Positions 33,190 through 44,154 of a DNA stretch of 64,000 nucleotides are shown here, piece by piece. The stretch is taken from NCBI RefSeq assembly GCF_019059575.1, contig NW_024881598.1, positions 310,001-374,000 of the forward strand, read 5' to 3'. A program made the position numbers and the translations under genes. The DNA is from Amphibalanus amphitrite. Its lineage: Eukaryota; Arthropoda; Thecostraca; Balanomorpha; Balanidae. Numbering within the stretch: the stretch's first letter is position 1; each line of letters starts with the position of its first letter. Below the pieces are notes generated by a model. That model saw only the letters and a list, made by a program, of their open reading frames with translations. It was not told the DNA's origin and made no database searches.

Positions 33190-33460
33190 GTAAAGGCCAC
33201 TATCTGGCCCCGGCTGGCCGCACGGACACCGTCCGTTCTCCGCGAATAGGTGAAGGCCGGGGGGCCAGAGGCGGCGCGCGCGCGCCCATCGGCCCTCCTC
33301 CTATCTCCGGTCCGCCACATGGCTGGTTCCCTGGCCGCGACCACGCCCAGACCACGTGGCTGGCGCCGGAGGCCTATAAAGAGCGGCACGTTCGGCCACC
33401 TGTAGCCGGCTGTGCAGTGACTGGAGCCTCCGACCGCCGCCAGCCTCCTCAGGTGACCGA
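33190..33460 (+). promoter_or_regulatory. TATA promoter-like segment with splice donor
   Basis: A GC-rich block has TATAAA at 33375-33380. About 30-40 bp on is an initiator-like TGTGCAGTGA (33411-33420), then CCTCCTCAG followed by GTGACC (33451), a plausible 5' splice site. The similar segment at 38236-38300 keeps ATAAAGAG and ACCTGTAGCCG-CTGT at comparable spacing. It could be the promoter and non-coding first exon of the phosphatase gene downstream, whose coding exon begins at an acceptor; this link is inference. Confidence 0.35.
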
Positions 33461-33723
33461 CTGCCACCGATTCTGCCCAGCTCCGCGGCCACAGAGCGGC
33501 GGCGCCCATGTGACCTGCTCGTGTGACTCATTTTCAAACTGCCGTCATCTATGGGCAACCCAGTTTTGCCGGATTCTATACAGATTATGTCTTTTTGATT
33601 TTACTTTGTTTAAATGAGTGACAGGGGTGTTATTTAATCGCACCTTATCATATCATGCAGGAACGCAGGAACTCTTCAAAGGGTGAGGGAGTGCCAACCC
33701 CTACGTGACAAATACCTAGAGGG

Positions 33724-34968
33724 TTAATGTGTGCCCTTCTGGATGGGGTGGGCGAATCTGCCCCTCCCATTTTTCGCCAAAAGCTTCTATGTAAACTCGT
33801 AAAGTCACAGACGGTCAATTTAAGTACCTACCTTATGAAACATCAATTTGACATGTTTTCTGAAAAAATGAGCAAATCCGTTGAAATTTTTTTGAGAAAA
33901 CGACGTTTAAGTGACGTTATGTCACGCCATTTTCGTTCCAAATTTAGCAAAACTTCAATCACCTGTAACAGCTTCAGTTTTTAAGGAGCCAAGACGAAAC
34001 AAAAGGCATGTAGGCACGCTCTGTAACTGTTAAATGACAAAAATGCGTGACTTGATATGGCGGTGTTGTGGAAGAATTGGGACACCAAATGATGAAAACG
34101 GTAAAGGGGTGCAAAAGATGTGTTTTATCTTCATGTTTTGGATTGGGTTGCAGCTGCATCCTCTAATCACAAATACATCAAAGCGAAGACCAGAAAGTCT
34201 TACTCTTGTAAGAAAATGTGCATTTTATGGGATCATCGTGATCGTGAAAGACAATCCCGGACTTAAAGCAGATAGTGTGAAGATAAGTTCCGACGCATCA
34301 ATTGATAGCGCAGACATAAACAATTAGACAGACAAATAATTCGAGATAAAAATGTTGTTCCAATATCTTTGTGTACTATCAGTATCAATATCAGTATTTT
34401 TATGTGTCCCAATTCGGCCTCGTGTCTGTCCCTTTTCTCCTACGTGTGTCCCTATTCTCCCAAAAATTAGTGTTTTACTTTTATCCACATATAACCACAC
34501 CACTACATAGGCTCGGTTCTTTTTAATGGTATGCTGCAGAGAAATGGCCCATCTTTTATTGGTGCTGCACAAAGCAGCTTGGCTACAATACTTTTCAAAT
34601 AACACCCCAGTAAATATGGTCTGATAAATAAGTCCCAATTCTCCCGCCTCTCCCCTACGTGATTATTACTTTGTCTTTCAAATGGCTGCCTCGCTTTTTT
34701 GGGAAATTTTGAATTGTTAACCATTAAAAAATGGGATGGGGGAATCATTAAAAAGTCCAAAATTTTCAGTTTATAAAAGCATAAATATATGTGATAAAAG
34801 TGTTGTCTGTGCATTCAAATGCTTCAAAAAGTTAAGGTTTTTTTCTTCAAATTTTTAGGATGAAACGACACACAGTTTAAAAAAGTGAAGTTCTATACAT
34901 CGTACAGGGACAAAATAGCAGCATTTGATTTGTCGTGAAAAACTGCATCAGATAAACCCTTTTTGTAA
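33724..34968. mobile_element. decayed TTAA-type MITE with internal insertion
   Basis: The left edge, TTAATGTGTGCCC with a GGGCGAATCTGCCC hairpin, resembles the element at 55512. Interior blocks 33840-34015 and 34656-34960 match MITE C. The insert between them, about 34020-34655, has ends resembling GAATTGGGAC and GTCCCAATTC and no recognised gene. No right terminus found. Confidence 0.45.
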
Positions 34969-35195
34969 TTAACCCGCGGCCCGCAGGGGGGGGGGCGAAA
35001 CGGCCCCTGCCCTTTTCGATAAATATCTCCTAAACGACTGCAGATATCATCACCAATCTTTCAGGAAGCTTATTATCAGGTAAGTGGTAAAGTTAATCAT
35101 TAGATATATTCATTTTCAGACCGGTTTCAATTGTTAGAAAACCATCTTCATGAAAGTTAAAACAAGTGCATGTTACATGACAAGATGATTCAAAT
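34969..35195. mobile_element. TTAA-type MITE, left end, interrupted by a LINE
   Basis: TTAACCCGCGGCCCGCAGGG start, G-tract and GGCGAAACGGCCCC hairpin. The LINE at 35196 interrupts it; 37812-37920 may be its continuation. Confidence 0.45.
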
Positions 35196-35233
35196 GCACT
35201 CATCTGCACTCATCTGGTCTTCCATATCTGCTG

Positions 35234-36193
35234 GTGGGAGACTTCAACCTCCCGGAGATCCGCTGGACCGGCGATGATGACGCGATTCTTCTGAGACGCA
35301 CCACCAGGGCCGTCACCTTCACAGAGGCTGTAGCAGAATGTGAGGCTGTGCAGACTGTAACGTCTCCGACTCGTGGAGAGAATATTTTAGATCTTGCTGT
35401 CTCTCGCGGGGGCACCGCTGTGTCTGAAGTACGTGACGGTGTGTTCGCCTCTGACCACAGAGCTGTTGTAACGCGATTCACCGTCAGGTGTGTGCCTATT
35501 CCCCGCGCCACACGGTCCAGGGCTTACAACTATAAAAAAGCTGATTTCGCAGGTTTGCGGACGGCACTTCGCCTTATTCCATGGGGCATTCTTACGAGTA
35601 TGAACGTGGATGATGCAGTCTGTCTGTTTTACGACCTTGTGCATTCTGCTATGGCTGATTTTATTCCCATGTTTGAACTTCGTAAACAGTATCCCCCGTG
35701 GTTCGACCGTTCTGTTCGAGACTTACTGCGTGTGAAAGAGTCTGCCCATAAACGTAAAAAGTTGAACCCGAACCCTGAAAACATAGAAAGATTCCGCAAC
35801 GCCCGATCTGAGTTTAAATCTACTGTCAGTTCTAAGTATCGTGATTATTTATATGCATTGGTGCGCGATTTTAAGGACAATCCGAAACGATACTGGTCTT
35901 TTATCAAATGCCTGAAATCATCATCACATGTGTCGCCTGTCCTTGAGCACAACGGTTCTGTCTATAAGGGTGATTTAGAACGGGCAAACTGTCTCAACGA
36001 GTGTTTCTCTCGGAAATTCAGTGACCCAGCTGTACACACGTTTCCCGATCCTCCATTGTTTGATGCACCCGGACTGAGTCGCTTTACCGTGTCACGTAAT
36101 CGAGTAGCACAGTTACTCAAGGGACCTGTGTCCGAACAAGGCGTGTGGCCCCGACGGGCTAAGTGCACGGGTTCTGAAGGAATGCGCGGATGA
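35234..36193 (+). pseudogene. LINE endonuclease end and start of RT (frame 1)
   Basis: Contains the endonuclease VGDFNLPEIRW and SDHRAVV motifs, then the linker to the RT. The frame goes wrong near 36118-36142: the motif usually read as CGPDGL occurs in the next frame. A 1-nt frameshift therefore separates this part from the RT frame that opens before 36213. The N-terminal endonuclease half is missing. Confidence 0.75.
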
Positions 36194-36212
36194 GCTGTCG
36201 GTACCGATCCAC

Positions 36213-37652
36213 ATGTTATGCCAATTGTCGGTCAGTTCCGGTATTTTCCCCACCATGTGGAAACAGGCGAATGTTATACCTGTACATAAAAAGGGCTCTA
36301 AGAAGTTGCCTGACAATTACCGACCAGTTTCGTTGCTGCCCATATGCTCGAAGGTGTTGGAGAAGGTCGTGTGTGAAACTCTACTCCCTGCGTGCCTACC
36401 AGTTCTACCATCATCCCAACACGGCTTCCTACCAAAACGATCATGTATCACTAACCTGTCCTGTTTTGTCGAGTACTGTTGGAGGTCAATTGCACGAGGC
36501 AAACAAACTGACGCCGTATATACCGATTTCACGTCGGCATTCACCAGCGTTAATCATACACTCTTGTTGCACAAGCTCAAACATTCATTTGGAGTTACTG
36601 GTCTTGCCTATGACTGGCTTGAGTCGTACTTAAGCGATCGCACACAACGTGTAGTGTTAAATGGCAAGCAGTCCGCCTGGATCCCAGTCCGATCTGGTGT
36701 CCCAGAAGGGAGTGTCCTGGGACCACTGCTCTTCGCGTGTTATTTGGCAGACCTACCCAGTCACATGACATGTGAATGCATCATGTACGCTGATGATGTT
36801 AAACTCTATCGCAACATTGATAGCAGTTCAGATTGTGCCGCGCTACAATCCGATTTGGACCGCCTCTGTGCCTGGACTAAGACCTGGAGATTGAACCTCA
36901 ATGCTGCGAAATGCAAGACAATATCATTTACACTCCGTTCCTCTCCTGTCGTACACACGTACACTATAGAGGGTCAGGGCCTAGAAATGTGTGACCAGGT
37001 TCGTGACCTTGGTGTTATATTGGACAGAAAGCTTACCTTTGCTGCGCATATCGATTCTACGGTCACTAAAGCTAACAGGATGCTTGGCATGCTGATGCGT
37101 AGTGTGCAAATGCCAGCATGCCCACGCCGAGTGCGACTGAATCACGTGGCTCTGATAAGTGCATTTAACGCTCACGTAAGATCAATTATAGAATACGGAA
37201 GTGTAATTTGGAGCGGTGCCGCTATCACACACCTCGCTCGGTTTGAGCGGCTCCAGCACAGGTATCTCATGTGGATGGCGTCTAACACGCGTCACAGGTG
37301 TCCTCCTCTGGAATACGACAGTGTTTTGTCGCATTTCCGCGTCCCATCCATAAAGGCCCGATTCGTACAGACGGACCTTATATTCCTATATAACATATTC
37401 CACGATAGGTTAGACTGTCCTCACCTGACATCACTGTTCGGACTGGCGACACCTGGCAGACGTTCGCGTCACACGGGACTGCTCCATGTCCCGTTTGGCA
37501 GAGTGAGCGCTGTCAGGTCCGCCTTCCCTACCCGCATTTCTGGAATGTGTAACCGGCTCCTGCAGGACATCCCAAGTGCCGACCTCTTCCATCCATCATT
37601 TAGATCTGACGTTCGAAACTTCGTCAGCACACTGGGTACCTTCATCTCTTAG
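36213..37652 (+). pseudogene. LINE reverse transcriptase (frame 2)
   Basis: About 480 residues with RT motifs: YTDFTSAF, SGVPEGSVLGPLLF and YADD (36785-36796). Two changes from the norm stand out. The PQG motif reads PEG (Glu codon 36705-36707), and the AFD of motif A reads AFT. The catalytic Asp residues remain. With the upstream frameshift and 5' truncation this copy is dead. Confidence 0.8.
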
Positions 37653-37812
37653 GTGGCATATCATTGCGTTCACATATAGTTTTAAAGATATATGCTCGTG
37701 CGCGTTTGTGTGTTTTGTATTGTGTGTGATGTATTTATCATTTTTAACTCTGACTGCATCCGTAAATGGGTAATGTGCCTGTGGATTGCTTATATGAAAT
37801 AAACAAATAAAC

Positions 37813-38144
37813 AAATAAGTTGGCATGACACATGCACTTCGATAAAATCACAGTTGTTAAAACAGTTCGAGACATATTTGTGAATATCTCTAAAACAATT
37901 TTTTGGAGGGGGCATATGATCGGTTCTATGAGACAAGTGACCACACACGCCCAGCCCCTGGTCCGCTCACTCCCCACATCACCCCCGCCCCACACCACAC
38001 GCCAGCCCGGCTCATCCACCGAACCGAGCCAAGTCGACAGGCCCTGCCCTCCCCCACTCCCCTACCCCCAGCTGGTGTGACGCAGCGCCCGGTCAACCAG
38101 GCTACCCGAGCCGGTGTCATACATACAGTCGTCATCATACAGTG
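37813..38144. other. no gene; GC-rich stretch
   Basis: After the LINE tail, 37830-37920 may be the rest of the interrupted MITE. 37930-38100 is C-rich with open frames on both strands, of no recognised domain. Confidence 0.35.
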
Positions 38145-38190
38145 GGTAGGCTGTGCCGCTTAACTCTTGGGTCATGCGGCACAGCCTACC
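38145..38190. repeat. 15-bp perfect hairpin
   Basis: GGTAGGCTGTGCCGC (38145-38159) and GCGGCACAGCCTACC (38176-38190) are exact complements around a 16-nt loop. It lies 45 bp upstream of the second promoter-like segment. Confidence 0.9.
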
Positions 38191-38235
38191 GGTACCAGGC
38201 GGCTGCTGCCAATACTGAGCCATAGGAACCCGGTG

Positions 38236-38300
38236 GATAAAGAGTAGTGGACAATCAACCTGTAGCCGACTGTACCAGAGTCATACCAGTCTGTGAACAC
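38236..38300 (+). promoter_or_regulatory. second TATA-like promoter segment
   Basis: GGATAAAGAG followed about 20 bp later by ACCTGTAGCCGACTGT parallels CTATAAAGAG and ACCTGTAGCCGGCTGT at 33374-33413. Either a duplicated promoter or a repeat family. Confidence 0.3.
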
Positions 38301-38332
38301 AAAGGAATATCTGACCGTACAGGTACAGTCCA

Positions 38333-38555
38333 CAGCAAAAGTAATGTGCGGTTTCAGTCATGGGTATGTTGTGCTTCTAAAGCATAGGGGTGATTAACCA
38401 GACTACAATGAAACTGTAAATGTTGCTTACATGTATCGTCACCATTGCAGCTTGAACTTTATCCATTGACGTCTTCTTTTCGATCACTCCGCATTAAAAA
38501 AATCGTCAGTCAAAGGCATCCATTGAGATTGGTAAAACCGCACATTACTTTAGCG
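38333..38555. mobile_element. ~220-bp MITE
   Basis: AAAGTAATGTGCGGTTT (38338-38354) and AAACCGCACATTACTTT (38535-38551) are exact inverted complements. The interior has no coding capacity. Confidence 0.6.
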
Positions 38556-38876
38556 GTGGGCTGTACTTACGTCACCTAAGCATTCATCCATTCGTGACCA
38601 CAGTCTCCAATGTGACACACCGATCACCATGGAAAACTTAACGATTTTGGACAGTGAGCACTGAGCAGCAACATCTTTTTTGCAACAATTAAACAAAGCA
38701 ACAATTATAATTTTGGAATCAATTTACATCCATCAATATCGACCAAAAATCAACTGGAGTAGCTCGGGAGTAGTACGTCGTACAGTGATCCTAGCTAGTA
38801 ACCTGCAAACTGTGCTTTGTTTACGATTGAACGGTGTCTTCGAACCACGAGTGTTTTACCGAATATGTCTCAAGTA
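38556..38876. other. no gene seen
   Basis: AT-rich; a 70-codon frame at 38680-38892 is unremarkable. Confidence 0.4.
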
Positions 38877-39197
38877 CCCTCAGGGTATCTAAAGCATCCG
38901 TTCTCAAGTGCGTAAACCAAAAATGAGCCTTATCTGACTTGTAAGCCGGCGACCAGAGCCCAAAATGTGAACAAGCCAAACATAGATAATTCTTACTTTG
39001 ACCCGACCTGTCACGTCATCGGTAACCTCGAGGTCACTAAAATTAGGTTTCGCTCGACAAGTTTTCCGGGGCTATCAGACAACGTTTGAATTTTGACGAT
39101 CGGCCCAGTAGTTTTGGAGTTAGGAGGGGGGGGGGGGCTTTGAATACCTAGCCCAGTAGGGCGTGTTATACGCATAATCCAGTGGGGCGCAGGTTAA
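38877..39197. mobile_element. TTAA-type MITE right-end fragment
   Basis: Matches 13750-14049 block for block (for example TACCCTCAGGGTATCTAAAG). Ends in a G-run, CAGTGGGGCGC and TTAA (39194-39197). Confidence 0.6.
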
Positions 39198-39758
39198 CTT
39201 TCAGGAATCCTCGGGCATCGATTTTACACATTTTGACTAAACAATTTTCTTACGGGTATGATAGGCTGGCCACAAATGACGTCAGAATGACCGATGACGT
39301 TATGTTCTGCCATTTTGACTAAGGTTTCACGGGAAGAGCTGCCAAGTGTCAGTCCTAGAGCTTTGAAGATACAAAAAAACATACTCTCAAATAGAAAGTG
39401 CAGAAATAACAGAGCTACAAAACTGCTATCTCGGATTTTTCAATTTTTGGATTCTGGCCCCAAAAATAAAAAAAAACTTTTTTATTTAGCTACCAGAAAA
39501 TTAAAAAATGCTAATTTGGAAAAAAGTAACAGAAGACGAATAGTTAATAGTCCCTGCCGTCTTTTATCCACATACCGAATTTGAGATCACCATCTCTCTT
39601 TTTGGCCAAGTTATACAAAACAAACTTTAAAATTGATGACGTCAAATTTTCAAACTCAAATTTTAGCAATTCTTGACACGTAGCCCAAAACAAAGACCAC
39701 CATTAGACTCTCTGTGACGAGCTACATCGAAAAATGCCCATTTTTGCAAAAAGATGCA
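39198..39758. mobile_element. MITE internal fragment, G subfamily
   Basis: Resembles the interior of MITE G (54045-55247) in the opposite orientation, including the CTGACGTCATT-type and GGGAAGAGCTG-type blocks. No own termini. Confidence 0.45.
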
Positions 39759-40317
39759 TTAACCCGCGCCCCACTGGGGGGGGGGGGGTTATACGCAGTT
39801 CTTCATAGCCCCCTCCCCCTCCTAACTGCGAAACTACTGGGCCGATCGTCAAAATCCAAAGGGAGTCTGTTAAACCCGGAAAAACTGTCGAGTGAAACCT
39901 AATTTCATTGACCTCGACGACCGAGGTCATCGATGACGTTACAGGTCAGTCAAAGAAAAAATTATCAAAGTTTGGCTTGTTCACATTTTGGGTTCTGGAA
40001 GCCGGCTTAGAAGTCAGATTAGGCTCGTTTTTGGTTTACACGCTCGTGAACAGATGCTTTAGATACCCTGAGTGTACTAAGCTTGTACTTTGATTTTCAG
40101 GTCAGGGTCAGGTCATTACAGGTCACGGAAATCTTATATCAAGCATCGGTCACGTGACACATGTTTTATGGTCCGTTTAGGCCATAGATTTCGAATTCGA
40201 TGTGTCATTTGAGGCCATTTTGATTTGAATTTAGCTTAGGTAAGACCACTTTCAGGTAAAAAAAATCAAATATCAAGTTAAAATTTTTCAACAAAAAAGG
40301 TGTTTATCAGATGCAGA

Positions 40318-41246
40318 TTAACCCTCGCCCATGTAGGGGGGGGGGGGGGTGCACCCCCCCCCCCCTGAGGTTTTTCTTAGCTACACGCCGAACCGTTTCA
40401 GATAGTCTGCTCAAATTTTCAGTACCCTCTGGGGCATCCTTTGCGCAACTTTAGGTATTTTATTTTTGTCAAGGTCATGTCAGGTCACGGAGTTATGACG
40501 TCATAAAGGGAACAACCTCCGGCCAGATTTACGCTAAATTGGAGATTGCTTCACATTGGTATAAATGCCGACTGACCTGACACACTGATGGATTGTTTTA
40601 GAATCACAGCTGGCTGATTTGACATTGGCACAATGTCCGTTGACATTTTGAAGGTTACTAAAGGTCAAGGTAAGGTCAGTGACCTCGGTTGACCTGTAAT
40701 GACTTCTTGCACTTGTATGCCTTTTCGGGTATTTTGATGCCCTGAATTCGAATTTGCCATCCATTTCAGGCATCGTCGGTTGTTTCTTGTAGTTCATTTT
40801 GGGTCAGGGTCAGGTCAGTGACGTCACACGCCTGACGTGACCCAATGCACAAATGACCTTGCAGACTTCCGATGCTCCCAACGCATCATTTTTAGCGTTA
40901 TGACATCGAAATACACACCAAACGATAGAAAATTGATCAAGGATCACGATAGTGAAGGTTTCAAGTCTTTATCTCTTACCGTTTTGCCGCAATCGGTGCG
41001 GTAATCTGAAAAAGTTAGATTTTTCCGAAAATTTGACCTTTGACCGGTCATAAGTAGGTCAAATGTTGACCTAGGACCAAAAAATATACCACCAATCGCG
41101 AGATCTCGTTGCGAGCAATCCGTTGGCTTTTACCGCTAAGCTCTACGACGCTCCGTTTTCAAACGCCAGGTTGGTCGCACCAACTTCCCCCCCCCCCCCC
41201 CTGCATGGGCGAAGGTGGCAAAACACCGTTTACGGGCGAAGGTTAA
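40318..41246. mobile_element. TTAA-type MITE F, nested in E
   Basis: TTAACCCTCGCCCATGTAGG start and GGGCGAAGGTTAA end. The left hairpin is a G run, GTGCAC and a C run. Near the right end is GTTGGTCGCACCAAC. Flanking sequence GATGCAGA / GCTCAG joins into the family block seen uninterrupted in MITE C near 29240-29275. Confidence 0.8.
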
Positions 41247-41623
41247 GCTCAGAAGCACGATGGTGCTATTTACATTGGTGTACGATGTCAAATACGTACT
41301 GAAAAATTGATTTAAAAAATTTTCATTGTGACTTTTTGGCTATGTTGCGTATAACTTGGCCATTTTTGAAGATATCTGGCTAAAACTTGCTAGAGTAAGT
41401 CCTAAGCATGTGTTTTATCACATATATTCCGTTTTTGCCGAAAAGTCAAAAACTAAATATGGTGATGACATTGACCAATAACAAGACAGTGAGATGTATT
41501 TTTATTCAACAAAATAAGGCCGAAAATATAGAACAAGCTTTCGTCTTACATCATCGGGTTCTGATCTAGCCGAGGCAATTACATTTGAAAAATTGAAACG
41601 AAGCCAAATATTCACACGTGTAC

Positions 41624-41838
41624 GGCCCTCCCCATTGAGTGGTTGGTTGTCAGCATCATAATGATCAATCTGCATTGATGAATAAGTCTAATGGCTGTTG
41701 AAAACCACTGCCGAAATGTGTGCACGAAACCTCTTCTCATTTCTATTGAGACACTTCACAGGAGTGTCTCTGCCATTTAAAGTTATTACACCAAAAGCAC
41801 ATAGGCTAACCAACCACTCTTTTGCTGGAGGGCCGTAC
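41624..41838. repeat. inverted arms inside E insert
   Basis: ACGGCCCTCC...GAGTGGTTGGTTG pairs with CTAACCAACCACTC...GGAGGGCCGT. The intervening 150 bp carries a frame of no recognised domain. Confidence 0.6.
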
Positions 41839-42239
41839 ATTGGCTCAGATGGCTTTTGGAGGTCATGTAGCGATGCGCATTGCACAATTGAGGCGAACAC
41901 TTAACAAAACTAACAAATGTAGGTACAAATAGATACAATATTTAAACAAGAGCAGACCGCAGCACGCTCGCCGTCACATTCCACTACATCACACACCACA
42001 CACACATATACCAATATTTATCCATACAGATATGTTGACTGAGGTCAAATAGGCTACACAAGTATCCTTACAAATTTCATAGTACACTACATCGTATACC
42101 AGTGGTCATCTGGTAAAATTGTAAATTGTGTGACACAAGGTGTCAAATTGACGCAGCCGAAGGCACTGAAAGTCGCTATTGCATAAAAACGAGAGGGGGG
42201 CTATGAATAGCCCCCCCCCCCAGTGGGGTCGTGGGTTAA

Positions 42240-42725
42240 CTTTGAAACTTGAGTTTTGATCTAAATTGACCTGACCTTCACCAGAACGTATTCTAAACTG
42301 GCCCCAAAGGCTGTCTCACCCACATAATCGCATTTGCACGTTAAATGGACCATACAACATGTATCAAACGACACTTTCATATTGTGACCCTCAGTGACGT
42401 GACCTCTGTGACCTGACCTAGTATCAGCGACCTCAAATAGCAAAATATGTGTTTGACTAACAAGTCTCCATCGATGATTTTCCATAATATGCTTTTTACT
42501 CGATTTTACAATACATTTCTTGAAAATCTGTATACGGTGAAAATGCGATATTTGACCTGACCTGTGACGTCATCGGTTGGACCGAGGCCAACGAAATTGG
42601 GTCGCAAGGTAGCTCCCCGGTGGGGCTATCGAGCGCCGTTTGAATTTTGAAAATCGGCCGGTAACTTTCCGAGACCTTAGGGTGGCGACCCCCCCCCCCC
42701 CCCCCCACGGGTGGCAGGGTCCGCC
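42240..42725. mobile_element. TTAA-family right-end fragment
   Basis: AGGTCA/TGACCT-rich. Contains CCGTTTGAATTTTGAAAATC and a long C run, as at other right ends. The terminus is decayed to GGGTGGCAGGGTCCG. Confidence 0.45.
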
Positions 42726-43048
42726 GATAGCCCTTCTAGCTCCAGAAGGGCCACAAAGGTAGGGATGGGCCACGCTCCTACCCTCGACCAGAGTGCCTAT
42801 GCGACCGTCGACAGGTCCAGCGAGGGTTTGGGGTGGAGCTCCAGCTCTTTCAGTCAGTGGCCATTGGGTGGGGGCTCAGTCAAGGGTGAGGCTGGGAAAT
42901 TGTTGTGGCCTTGGTTCCCAGCTGTTGGGTGCTGCATGGGTAATATAGCTTCCCGTCAATGTTCGTATGTGGCTGCGAAAAGCTCGTGACCTGAATACCA
43001 GGCCTACCTGCGGTGACGGCGATGGTATGTGTGTGTGTGTTTCCGCAG

Positions 43049-43189
43049 CCATGTGCACGCGCTCGGTGCTGGCGCTCTGCGCGGCGCTGCTGACCTGCGG
43101 CGTCCACGGCCGTGTCCAGCCGCCGGCGGTCGGCGCCCAGGTCGGCACCAACACCTACGAGCCGGAGCAGATTCGCCTGTCCTACCTCA
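43049..43189 (+). CDS. ACP7: purple acid phosphatase (type 7), signal-peptide exon
   Basis: First coding exon of a secreted metallophosphatase that hydrolyses phosphate monoesters using an Fe-metal centre (family knowledge). The ATG is at 43051, two bases after an acceptor (GTGTGTTTCCGCAG), so a non-coding exon must lie upstream. It encodes a signal peptide (MCTRSVLALCAALLTC..., cleavage likely near VHG) and the mature start ...PEQIRLSYL. It ends CTCA before the donor GTGAGT (43190), phase 1. The next exon continues exactly as the family does (QIRLSY then a DPTxMxVTW motif). Base composition is far GC-richer than the transposons around it. Confidence 0.8.
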
Positions 43190-43277
43190 GTGAGTACATA
43201 CAGATTATGCAGAGCAGCCTGTCCATGTAACTCAGTGAGTGCAGATTCACCTGTCCTTCATCAGTGAGTACAGGACA
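43190..43277 (+). repeat. tandem copies of the exon-1 splice donor region
   Basis: GCAGATTCGCCTGTCCTACC plus TCAGTGAGTACA (exon end and donor) is followed by two diverged copies, at about 43208-43242 and 43243-43276, each with a TCAGTGAGT donor. Further degenerate copies occur beyond element X copy 2, at 46836-46866 and 47998-48028. Confidence 0.65.
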
Positions 43278-43784
43278 CACTGAAAACAATTTCACCCAAA
43301 ACTGGCGAGTAAACCGGTGCCTCGCGGGTACCCCTATCCGCAACCATTTTCAACCACCCTCCCAGGAGTTAATTTAGGACATAACTCTTTCGCAATTCAC
43401 TCTGGAAAGTAGTAACCCTCCACGACTATTCGCGCACCAGTGGCTCGCGACCCCTCCATCGAAAGGTATTCATTGACGCCTACCTGGCAGCAGCGCCCCA
43501 CAAACCCCTAGGAGAGGGGGTTACCCTCCACGCCTACCCTTCGCCGACCAAGTCACGAGGGCCAAAAACACTCCTACGCTTGACCATATTTGCGGGAAAA
43601 TATATATATATTATGGCAATCTCACACCTATAAAACATCGGTGAGAAAGTTTCACATCGGTTGGGAAGGTCAAATCGAATTCCCATAGAAATTTCGACAT
43701 GACTCAGTCACTGGCAGTCATGCTGACCGCCCGAAATCAAGAAGATGTGTCGCCACTGCTTTCGTGACCTATATAAGAATAAAA

Positions 43785-43895
43785 ATGGCTTCACTTGGTA
43801 GTTTCGGAAGAAAAAGCGTTGCCAATCGTCCCGTGATGAATATTGCAGAGGTTTTAAAGATGCACCCTAACAATTGTACTTTCGCCCCCACTTGA
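43785..43895 (+). CDS. 36-residue small ORF of element X, copy 2
   Basis: Same reading frame and length as 26054-26164, differing by V2A, K30N and one silent change, with a TATATAA box 10 bp upstream of the ATG. Function unknown; see copy 1. Confidence 0.3.
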   Translation: MASLGSFGRKSVANRPVMNIAEVLKMHPNNCTFAPT

Positions 43896-44154
43896 AAACC
43901 GCCAAACAATGTGCCAAAATATCATTGGTTAAAAAAAAGTTAAAAAATTGTAATTCAAAACTGTATGAGACAGCGCCATCTAGTTGTAACAGTAGATCCA
44001 ACTCCTTCTGGGCAGGTTATGTAAAGGTTCGCCATCCACGGATACGCGTTTACGATACCTCGAGTAGTTTCAACTCTTTCAGTGAGGGCTGTGCCAATGA
44101 CTCGACACCCGCGGGGACAATATCCGGTGCTGGTCTCTCCTGTAGCTATAGCTA

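Larger units (their letters stand above)
35196..37812 (+). mobile_element. 5'-truncated jockey/CR1-like LINE
   Basis: The sequence begins inside the endonuclease domain and ends with AAATAAACAAATAAACAAAT, a typical simple-repeat LINE tail. 5' truncation is the usual outcome of target-primed reverse transcription. Target duplication not clear. Confidence 0.8.
39759..42239. mobile_element. TTAA-type MITE E, interrupted twice
   Basis: Left end TTAACCCGCGCCCCACTGGG (39759); right end CAGTGGGGTCGTGGGTTAA (42236-42239) with hairpin GGGGCTATGAATAGCCCC. Inside are MITE F (40318-41246) and an unrelated insert of about 0.6 kb (roughly 41470-42060) with inverted arms at 41624-41653 and 41807-41838. Without inserts the core is about 0.95 kb, the family size. 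Confidence 0.7.

Noticed and set aside
41698..41904. 68-codon frame with Cys and His
   Set aside because: It lies between inverted arms of an insert in MITE E and shows no recognised domain.
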